Positions 1 through 4,805 of a stretch of 9,884 nt of DNA are shown here, piece after piece. The notes under the pieces were generated by a model, which saw only the letters and a program-made list of their open reading frames with translations, searched no databases and had not been told where the DNA came from. Position 1 is the stretch's first letter. Each line of letters opens with the position of its first letter. Location of the stretch: the NCBI GenBank assembly GCA_900556345.1, contig USOM01000018.1, positions 1 through 9,884 on the forward strand, read 5' to 3'. The DNA is from an uncultured Clostridium sp. (lineage in GTDB: Bacteria > Bacillota > Clostridia > TANB77 > CAG-508). A program made the position numbers and the translations under genes.

Positions 1-637
1 AAATTATTTTATCAATCATAAAATTTGATACATTTAGATTTTCTATATTTAATGAATTTTCTGCAATATATTCTATAAGTTTAGGTTCAATAGCATTGTA
101 AAAATCATCAAAAGTATTTAATTCTAAAAAACTGTATTTTGTTGATTCTGGAAAAATATACCTGGCTGTTGGGTAAATATCTCTGTTTGAATTTTCCAAT
201 GTTGAGGTATGTCTCATACTATCTATTATTATATTGTTGGAATCTGTTAGGATAATATTACTGTGTTTACCCATTAATTCTATAATTAGCTTTCTGCAAA
301 TAGGTTTATTAGGGTTTTCATTATTTTCTAAATCTATAAAAACAATTCTTTCTAAATCAATAGTATAAATATTTTTTATTTTAAGACCAATTAAATATTT
401 TCTAAGTAACATACAAAAATTAGGTGCTGTAGATGGATTTTTTTGCGGATGTGAAGTTAAACTTATTCTACAATTATTTGATGATATACATATAAGTAAC
501 ATAAGATTAGAACTTTTGCCATAAAGTCCAAGTGTTACAGTATTTTTGTCTGGTTCGTAAACTTTATCTATTTTATATCCAATAATATTTTTCAATTCTT
601 TAGTAATCGATTTTGTAACAATTCCATCAAAAGCCAT
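1..637 (-). CDS. rqcH: RqcH / NFACT family ribosome quality-control factor, N-terminal part (3' end outside window)
   Basis: Partial gene: 212 codons are visible from an ATG at 637 reading leftward, with no stop before the edge. The start is supported by AGGAGGT (complement of 647-653) nine bases upstream. The protein opens MAFDGIVTKSITKEL and continues with IGYKIDKVYEP, PNFCMLLRKYLIGLKI, LERIVFIDLE and LIIELMGKHSNIIL, the signature blocks of the NFACT-N domain of RqcH (also annotated FbpA, fibronectin-binding protein A). In this family the protein binds obstructed 50S subunits and recruits tRNA-Ala to add C-terminal alanine tails to stalled nascent chains; the older fibronectin-binding name describes a secondary or historical activity. 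The conserved Asp-Arg pair implicated in tRNA binding appears here as Glu96-Arg97, a conservative change. The coiled-coil and NFACT-R parts lie outside the window. It is divergently transcribed from the envelope operon. Confidence 0.9.
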   Translation of the reverse strand, partial: MAFDGIVTKSITKELKNIIGYKIDKVYEPDKNTVTLGLYGKSSNLMLLICISSNNCRISLTSHPQKNPSTAPNFCMLLRKYLIGLKIKNIYTIDLERIVFIDLENNENPNKPICRKLIIELMGKHSNIILTDSNNIIIDSMRHTSTLENSNRDIYPTARYIFPESTKYSFLELNTFDDFYNAIEPKLIEYIAENSLNIENLNVSNFMIDKII

Positions 638-669
638 TTTAACAGTACCTCCTAAAATTTTTCTAAAAT

Positions 670-698
670 ATTTTAACACTAAAATTCAGTAATATCAA
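670..698 (-). promoter_or_regulatory. sigma-A-type promoter for rqcH
   Basis: On the minus strand there is a -35 box TTGATA (complement of 693-698), a 17-bp spacer and a -10 box TAAAAT (complement of 670-675), with a TG one base upstream of the -10 (extended -10). It lies 33 bp upstream of the rqcH start and points into it. Assigned by consensus match only. Confidence 0.6.
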
Positions 699-703
699 GT
701 CAT

Positions 704-733
704 TTGACAAAATATGATAAAAAGTGCTATAAT
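704..733 (+). promoter_or_regulatory. sigma-A-type promoter for the glucosaminidase-deacetylase operon
   Basis: A perfect -35 box TTGACA (704-709), an 18-bp spacer ending in TG plus one base, and a perfect -10 box TATAAT (728-733). It sits 29 bp upstream of the ATG at 763, with the ribosome site AAGGAG at 746-751 in between. This is the best consensus promoter in the window, suggesting constitutive, fairly strong transcription. Its -35 box is only 5 bp from the -35 box of the divergent rqcH promoter. Confidence 0.8.
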
Positions 734-762
734 AGAAAAGTCCAAAAGGAGATTGAGAAAAA

Positions 763-1563
763 ATGAATAATGAAAATAAAAAGGTAATATCTATAAGATT
801 AATTTATATATTACCAATTATAGCTATGATTATAACAATGATGCTGTATGCAACGAAAAATTTTAGTATAAAAACAGAACAAATTGCAAAAAATAGTGAA
901 CAAGAAGAAATAAATGTAGCAAGTATAAATAGGGAAGAAAAAATTGAAACAACATCAAGAAGTGAGGAAATTACAAGAAATAATGATGAGCTACAAAACG
1001 AAAACCTACAAACTGAAAATAATGAAGGACAAAAAGAAGAAGTTGTAGTTGAAGAGCAAAAAGCTGAAAATACTAATGAAGAACAAGAAGAAAATAAATA
1101 CATTTCAATAAAAGATGTAAAAATATCAAAAGATATGGACTTAACTGTAAGAACAGGGCTATCAAGAGCAGATTTTATAACATTAATTTCTGGGGTAAAA
1201 GCTGATACATCAGGCTTTTTTGAGGAAAATGCAGGAACAATTTATGATTTATGTGAAGAATATTCATTAAATGAGATATTTTTTTGCGGAATTATTTCAG
1301 CAGAATCAGGCTGGGATATAGCATCAAATCATAGAAAAACGCATAATTACATAAGTTTGATGTCAAACGGAAAATTAATAAGTTATCCATCAGTAGAAAG
1401 TGGATTAAGAGAAGCAGCTAAAAAGTTACATACAAATTACTTAACTAAAGGTGGTAAATTCTATTATGGAAAAACCTTAACTGCTGTAAAAACAAAATTC
1501 TGCCCAGCATCAAGTACGTGGGTTAGCCTGGTTTACGGAAGAATGAGTCAAATAATAAAATAA
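763..1563 (+). CDS. membrane-anchored glucosaminidase/lysozyme-like peptidoglycan hydrolase
   Basis: 266 residues. Lys6-Lys7 precede a single hydrophobic helix at about residues 11-30, predicting a type II membrane anchor with the rest outside. Residues about 38-112 form a Glu/Asn/Gln-rich low-complexity linker with no apparent fold. Residues about 130-266 form a compact domain resembling clostridial glucosaminidase (GH73-like, lysozyme superfold) proteins. Diagnostic pieces are GIISAESGW with candidate catalytic Glu181, the conserved block YPSVESGLREAAKKL, GGKFYYGKTLTAVKTKFCP, and the ending WVSLVYGRMSQI. It would cut the glycan backbone of peptidoglycan near the membrane. The start has AAGGAG upstream and a consensus promoter. 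It is the first gene of an operon; the deacetylase follows after 22 bp. The substrate bond (glucosaminidase or muramidase) cannot be fixed from sequence, and the domain is short and divergent. Confidence 0.7.
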   Translation: MNNENKKVISIRLIYILPIIAMIITMMLYATKNFSIKTEQIAKNSEQEEINVASINREEKIETTSRSEEITRNNDELQNENLQTENNEGQKEEVVVEEQKAENTNEEQEENKYISIKDVKISKDMDLTVRTGLSRADFITLISGVKADTSGFFEENAGTIYDLCEEYSLNEIFFCGIISAESGWDIASNHRKTHNYISLMSNGKLISYPSVESGLREAAKKLHTNYLTKGGKFYYGKTLTAVKTKFCPASSTWVSLVYGRMSQIIK

Positions 1564-1585
1564 AAGTAAAATTAGGTGTTTAGAT

Positions 1586-2485
1586 ATGTATGAAAATGGA
1601 ATAATCAGTCAAAGTAAAAATCATTTGTTAAGATATAGATATATTTTAATAGCTATATTAGTTATAATAATAGCTTTACTTATATTAGTTATGGCAGTTA
1701 TATTTAAAAATACAAATAAAAAGAATAATGTAGCTATATCAGACAATAACAATAATAATAATGAACAAGAACAAGCAATGTTAGTTGAACTAGATAATAA
1801 GAAAAAAGAAGAAGAGCAAAGAGAAAAAGAAAAACAAGAAGAAGAAAATGCAACAGGAATTATACATTTAACTTTTGATGATGGACCAAGTTCAGATATT
1901 ACTCCAGAAATTTTAAATATTTTAAAAGAAAAAGGAGTAAAAGCCACATTTTTCTTAATACATTTTAGTGAAAAAAATGCAGAACTTGTAAAAAGAGAGG
2001 ACAACGAAGGTCATACTGTAGCATTACATGGGTATTCACATACTTATTCTGAAGTATATAGTTCAGCAGATGCATGTTTAGATAATTTTAGAAAAATACA
2101 AGAGCAAGTATACGAAACAATAGGAAAAAAGCCGAATATAATAAGATTTCCTGGTGGAAGTTCAAACACAATTAGCAAAAAATATTGTGTAGGTGTTATG
2201 ACAGAAGTAACAAAAAAAGCATTAGATGAAGGTTTTAGATATTTTGATTGGAATGTAGATTCAGATGATGCAGGTCATGCCAAAACAAGAGATGATGTAT
2301 ATAAGAATGTAACATCGAAAATCAAACCAGGAAGAGAAAATGTAGTATTAATGCATGATTTTTCACATAATCATAAAACACTAGAAGCATTATCAGACAT
2401 AATAGATTATGGTTTGCAAAATGGATATGTATTTAGAAAAATAACAGATGATACCAAAATGGTAACACATTCGGTTAATAATTAA
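1586..2485 (+). CDS. membrane-anchored polysaccharide deacetylase (CE4 / NodB domain)
   Basis: 299 residues. A membrane helix at about 17-40 is followed by an Asn run and a charged Lys/Glu-rich linker (about 52-88), then a NodB homology domain (about 92-285). All five CE4 motifs are visible: TFDDGP (Asp98 base, Asp99 metal), HGYSH (His148 and His152 metal ligands), RFPGG (Arg187), DWNVDSDD (221-228) and LMHDF (His257). The enzyme is therefore predicted to be an active metal-dependent deacetylase outside the membrane. The likely substrate is N-acetyl groups of peptidoglycan sugars (PgdA-like), which would alter lysozyme sensitivity; this is inferred from the family and from the co-transcribed wall hydrolase. 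The ribosome site AGGTG is at 1574-1578. Architecture (anchor, low-complexity linker, catalytic domain) matches the gene before it. No ordinary terminator follows; a palindromic repeat starts 8 bp after the stop. Confidence 0.88.
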   Translation: MYENGIISQSKNHLLRYRYILIAILVIIIALLILVMAVIFKNTNKKNNVAISDNNNNNNEQEQAMLVELDNKKKEEEQREKEKQEEENATGIIHLTFDDGPSSDITPEILNILKEKGVKATFFLIHFSEKNAELVKREDNEGHTVALHGYSHTYSEVYSSADACLDNFRKIQEQVYETIGKKPNIIRFPGGSSNTISKKYCVGVMTEVTKKALDEGFRYFDWNVDSDDAGHAKTRDDVYKNVTSKIKPGRENVVLMHDFSHNHKTLEALSDIIDYGLQNGYVFRKITDDTKMVTHSVNN

Positions 2486-2493
2486 ATTTTTTG

Positions 2494-2508
2494 GATTGGG
2501 GACGGTTC
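2494..2508 (+). repeat. direct copy of the GATTGGGGACGGTTC repeat unit
   Basis: Fifteen bases identical to 2527-2541, at a 33-bp period, and inverted at 2555-2569. It looks like a second or partial unit of the palindromic repeat just downstream. It could pair alternatively with the right arm of that palindrome. Confidence 0.85.
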
Positions 2509-2520
2509 CTTTTGAGAAAA

Positions 2521-2575
2521 ATTTCTGATTGGGGACGGTTCTTTTTCGGAAAAAGAACCGTCCCCAATCAGAAAT
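2521..2575. repeat. perfect 27-bp inverted repeat of the GGGGACGG palindromic family
   Basis: Positions 2521-2547 are the exact reverse complement of 2549-2575, centred on base 2548, with no mismatch. The arms contain GATTGGGGACGGTTC, far richer in G than the surroundings. As RNA it would form a very stable hairpin between the deacetylase stop (2485) and the tRNA gene; there is no following T-tract, so it is not a standard terminator. From memory, GGGGACGGTTC palindromes recur in many Firmicutes genomes in REP/MITE-like fashion. The family assignment is inference; the symmetry is seen directly. Confidence 0.9.
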
Positions 2576-2666
2576 GGAGCAATACTCAAGAGGCTGAAGA
2601 GATCAGTTTCGAAAACTGATAGGTCGAGCAATCGGCGCGGGGGTTCAAATCCCTCTTGCTCCGCCA
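2576..2666 (+). tRNA. tRNA-Ser, anticodon CGA (reads UCG)
   Basis: A complete cloverleaf with long variable arm. The acceptor stem pairs GGAGCAA (2576-2582) with TTGCTCC (2656-2662), G is the discriminator, and CCA is encoded (2664-2666). The D-arm has CTC/GAG. The anticodon stem TCAGT/ACTGA encloses the loop TTCGAAA, placing anticodon CGA at 2610-2612. The class II variable arm pairs GTCGA with TCGGC around a GCAA loop, which identifies it as serine. The T-arm is GGGGG/CCCTC with loop TTCAAAT. The 5' end directly touches the palindromic repeat, and I see no promoter in the 90 bp between it and the deacetylase stop. Confidence 0.96.
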
Positions 2667-2674
2667 AATAAATG

Positions 2675-2716
2675 AAAAAGTCAAATTGTAGAAAAGCAAT
2701 TTGACTTTTTTCTTTT
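2675..2716 (+). terminator. intrinsic terminator after tRNA-Ser
   Basis: A 14-bp perfect stem (2675-2688 with 2697-2710), loop TAGAAAAG, and a T-rich tail to 2716. It starts 8 bp after the encoded CCA and would end the tRNA transcript, and possibly read-through from the deacetylase operon. Confidence 0.85.
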
Positions 2717-2741
2717 ACAAATTTCGACAAAAAATTATAAC
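2714..2741 (+). promoter_or_regulatory. weak candidate promoter for the ZIP transporter
   Basis: TTTACA (2714-2719), a 16-bp spacer and TATAAC (2736-2741), upstream of the TTG start at 2785. It overlaps the tail of the preceding terminator. The region is so AT-rich that chance matches are likely. I see no obvious Zur-type palindrome. Confidence 0.3.
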
Positions 2742-2784
2742 GATATAGATTATTAAAGCATAATATATTATGAGGTGAATTAAA

Positions 2785-3582
2785 TTGAATTGGTTTGAAA
2801 ATTTGAATCCAATAATTCAGGCTCTAATTGCAACAACATTTACTTGGGGAGTAACAGCACTTGGTTCACTTGTAGTTTGCTTTTTTAAGGAAATAAACAA
2901 AAAAGTATTAAATACAATACTAGGATTTAGTGCGGGAGTAATGATTGCTTCATCATTTTGGTCATTGCTTGCACCTGCAATAGATTTATCTGGAGAACTT
3001 GGCTACATAGCATGGATTTTACCAGCTGTAGGATTTACTATAGGAGCATTATTTGTACTGCTATCAGATAAGTTTTTAGATAAGGCATTAAAATCAAGAG
3101 GAAATTTAAGAAGTTCTGTTTCTTTAAAGAAAAGTATTTTATTGGTATCTGCAATAACTATACACAATATTCCAGAAGGAATGTCTATAGGTGTAGCATT
3201 TGGAGGTCTTGCAAGTGAGGTACCAGGAGTAACTTTAATTGGAGCGATAATGTTAGCTTTTGGAATTGGAATACAAAATTTCCCAGAAGGAGCAGCTGTA
3301 TCATTACCATTAAGAAAAGAGGGATTCTCAAGATTTAAAAGTTTTATGTTAGGTCAAGGTTCGGCTCTAGTTGAACCAATATCTGCTGTAATTGGTGTAA
3401 TATTAGTTATGACAATAAGAAGTATTTTACCAATCCTACTTTCATTTGCAGCAGGAGCTATGATTGCTGTTGCAGCAAGAGAATTATTACCAGAATCTAT
3501 AATCGAGAATAAAAATTTAGCAACTTTGGGATTGATTTTGGGCTTTGTTTTGATGATGATATTGGATGTTGCACTTGGATAG
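2785..3582 (+). CDS. ZIP family divalent metal transporter (GufA-like)
   Basis: 265 residues, mostly hydrophobic, with about eight membrane helices. The two metal-site helices are clear: HNIPEGMSIGVAFG (His127, Asn128, Pro130, Glu131) in TM4 and IQNFPEGAAVSLPL (Asn165, Pro167, Glu168) in TM5, followed by LVEP with Glu197. These are hallmarks of the GufA-type ZIP subfamily, which imports zinc and sometimes other divalent ions across the cytoplasmic membrane. The cytoplasmic loop between TM3 and TM4 (about 95-115) is short and lacks a His-rich stretch. The start is TTG: GAGGTG at 2772-2777 is seven bases upstream and no in-frame ATG gives a better fit. It is monocistronic, between the tRNA terminator and its own terminator at 3609. 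Metal specificity cannot be read from sequence. Confidence 0.92.
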   Translation: MNWFENLNPIIQALIATTFTWGVTALGSLVVCFFKEINKKVLNTILGFSAGVMIASSFWSLLAPAIDLSGELGYIAWILPAVGFTIGALFVLLSDKFLDKALKSRGNLRSSVSLKKSILLVSAITIHNIPEGMSIGVAFGGLASEVPGVTLIGAIMLAFGIGIQNFPEGAAVSLPLRKEGFSRFKSFMLGQGSALVEPISAVIGVILVMTIRSILPILLSFAAGAMIAVAARELLPESIIENKNLATLGLILGFVLMMILDVALG

Positions 3583-3608
3583 AATAAAATATTAACTTGT
3601 ATTAGAAT

Positions 3609-3639
3609 AAAAATACCACTAGAAGTAGTGGTATTTTTT
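3609..3639. terminator. bidirectional terminator between the ZIP and M14 genes
   Basis: A 13-bp perfect stem (3609-3621 with 3626-3638) around the loop GAAG, with T-tracts on both strands. It would end ZIP transcripts rightward and can also serve transcripts of the minus-strand M14 gene. Confidence 0.85.
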
Positions 3640-3640
3640 G

Positions 3641-3680
3641 GACTGTTGACAAAGTATTTTTATATACTTTGTCAACAGTC
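3641..3680. repeat. 17-bp perfect inverted repeat containing TTGACA on both strands
   Basis: The arm GACTGTTGACAAAGTAT (3641-3657) is exactly complementary to 3664-3680 around a 6-base loop. It follows the terminator by one base. It is too long and too GC-balanced relative to its surroundings to be an accident, and there is no T-tail on the plus strand. It is probably a dispersed intergenic palindrome; function unknown. Confidence 0.75.
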
Positions 3681-3686
3681 TGAAGA

Positions 3687-3708
3687 AATCATTAAAATTT
3701 TAATGATT
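3687..3708. repeat. 22-bp perfect palindrome downstream of the M14 stop
   Basis: AATCATTAAAA (3687-3697) followed by its exact reverse complement (3698-3708). It lies 12 bp past the M14 stop codon on the minus strand. It is very AT-rich and has no loop, so it is more likely a cruciform-prone or protein-binding palindrome than a terminator. Confidence 0.6.
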
Positions 3709-3804
3709 CTTTACATAAAATTAAACTAACAAACCAGCCATAACCAAAATTCCCAAATTATCATTATAAATCTTATCAAACTGACTAACAGGCAAAGGAT
3801 TTTG

Positions 3805-3808
3805 ACCG
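3805..3808 (-). other. frameshift site 3 in M14 gene: CTT C GGT
   Basis: Frame 0 reads CTT CGG TCA and ends at TAG after six more codons. Skipping C (base 3808) gives CTT GGT CAA, restoring EAGLGQNPLPVSQF and the natural C-terminus. The catalytic Glu lies just upstream. Confidence 0.9.
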
Positions 3809-4303
3809 AAGCCCAGCCTCAATAGTAAACCCAGGTCTGTTATAATTTTGAATAAACCAATCCTTATATCCTGCAAAATTAGAATTATAAGGAGTATCAG
3901 CTAAACTATATCCACTTATTTTAGCAAAAGTAGAGCCAATAAAAAAGCTATTTTTAGGTGCATAATTTTGAAATTGCCAAAAAATTACTTCACCTTGAGT
4001 ATGATAACTAAGAATTAATTTAAAATTATGTTCCAAAGTAAAATTATATATCGCTAAAGCTTCTGGTTCAGTTAAGGGTCCGAACCCAACAAAATCACGA
4101 GGTGCCGGAGATGTAAAACCTTGTTCAAACTTAATTTGTTTAGCTTGTTGCCACCCAGCTGGAAATTGTAAATTCAAATCCACACCTCTTATGTTTGCTT
4201 TCCAACCAGAAGGAAAGGCAATAGTTGGATAATTATTAGCTATAAATTGAGTATTGGTATATAGTGAGGAATTAGGAGAAATAGCACCTGTAACTAAATC
4301 TAC

Positions 4304-4307
4304 GCCG
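4304..4307 (-). other. frameshift site 2 in M14 gene: GAT C GGC
   Basis: Frame 0 reads GAT CGG CGT and ends ten codons later. Skipping C (base 4307) gives GAT GGC GTA, restoring the conserved M14 sequence NPDGVDLVTGAISP. Confidence 0.9.
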
Positions 4308-4454
4308 ATCAGGATTAACCATAGGCGTAATATAAATACTAACATTTTCAAATAAGAATTTTGAATTAACATTGAAAATATTCAAATTATTATCATAAGC
4401 ATAACAATAATCTTCTAAAAATTTCATAAGAACAGGAGCAGTAATCCATTCATT

Positions 4455-4458
4455 ACCG
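4455..4458 (-). other. frameshift site 1 in M14 gene: CAT C GGT
   Basis: Frame 0 reads CAT CGG TAA TGA, an immediate double stop. Skipping C (base 4458) gives CAT GGT AAT GAA TGG, restoring the zinc-binding HxxE motif as HGNEW. Confidence 0.9.
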
Positions 4459-4750
4459 ATGAATAGCACCTGAATAAAAAACTTCCTTAGAACCATTTCC
4501 AATTTTAATAACAGGAATATTTTTGCCAAGAACACTTTTTCCACTGGAAAATATTTCTAAAAATGGATATCTGGATTTTAATGAATTAATGTTTTTTATC
4601 AATACCCAATAATTATAATTAGTATTAGTAGTAACAATATTAAAAATGCTCATTAAAGTACCTCCAAATTATAGATTCTACTAAAAGTAGATAAAAAGGT
4701 AAAACCCTATTATTATATGTGATTCTAAGAATTTTAGTTACAAAAAAATA

Positions 4751-4779
4751 TTGATAAAATTTCAAATTTATGGTATAAA
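4751..4779 (+). promoter_or_regulatory. sigma-A-type promoter for the penicillin-binding protein
   Basis: TTGATA (4751-4756), a 17-bp spacer and TATAAA (4774-4779), 26 bp upstream of the ATG at 4806. AGGAGG (4791-4796) serves as the ribosome site. The intergenic gap of 152 bp is shared with the divergent M14 gene. Confidence 0.7.
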
Positions 4780-4805
4780 ATTGTCAAAAGAGGAGGGGAA
4801 AATAA

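Larger units (their letters stand above)
3721..4653 (-). pseudogene. M14 zinc peptidase (gamma-D-glutamyl-diamino-acid endopeptidase type) with three +1 frameshifts, each at T-CGG-Y
   Basis: With three single bases skipped, the minus strand reads as one 309-residue protein from ATG at 4653 (GGAGG, complement of 4661-4665, seven bases upstream) to TAA at 3721. It matches the catalytic domain of M14 peptidases of the ENP1 type, which cut the gamma-D-Glu to diamino-acid bond of wall peptides. Visible motifs: zinc ligands His65 and Glu68 in HGNEW, TPMVNPDG (109-116), SGWKANIRGVDLNLQFP, LSYHTQGE (third zinc ligand), and the catalytic Glu in FTIEAGLGQNPLP. There is no LysM domain or signal peptide. 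The extra bases are C at 4458, 4307 and 3808 (plus-strand G), each just before a conserved Gly codon GGT, GGC or GGT. Without the shifts the protein ends after 66 residues (CGG then TAA). No other damage is present and codon use matches other minus-strand genes here. It is therefore either a recoded active gene or a very young, oddly patterned pseudogene. A -10-like TATAAT lies at 4712-4717 (complement), without a clear -35. Confidence 0.88.

Noticed and set aside
2521..2575. Intrinsic terminator of the deacetylase operon
   Set aside because: The hairpin is very stable but has no T-tract after it; it is followed directly by the tRNA. It is better described as a palindromic repeat, although it may attenuate transcription.
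2482..2730. Minus-strand open frame across the repeat, tRNA and terminator
   Set aside because: It translates the GGGGACGG repeat and the antisense of a clear tRNA gene. It has no protein-like composition or good ribosome site.
2785..2787. A later ATG as start for the ZIP gene
   Set aside because: The next in-frame Met lies past the first membrane helix and lacks a ribosome site, whereas TTG 2785 has GAGGTG at ideal spacing.
4272..4653. Stop-codon reassignment (TAA or TGA read as an amino acid) to explain the broken M14 frame
   Set aside because: Reading through TAA TGA after codon 66 stays in the wrong frame and does not recover the homologous sequence. TAA ends other genes here normally, so a frame change is required.
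3721..4653. Two or three separate small genes instead of one peptidase
   Set aside because: The fragments join exactly into one M14 domain with motifs in the right order and only single extra bases at the joints. The later fragments have no ribosome sites or sensible starts.
3785..4653. Homopolymer sequencing error as the cause of the shifts
   Set aside because: The extra C bases are not in homopolymer runs and share one context. A motif-specific basecalling artefact is not excluded and is listed as a check, but other TCGG occurrences in the window (in the PBP, the transketolase N-terminal gene and elsewhere in the M14 gene) do not break frame.
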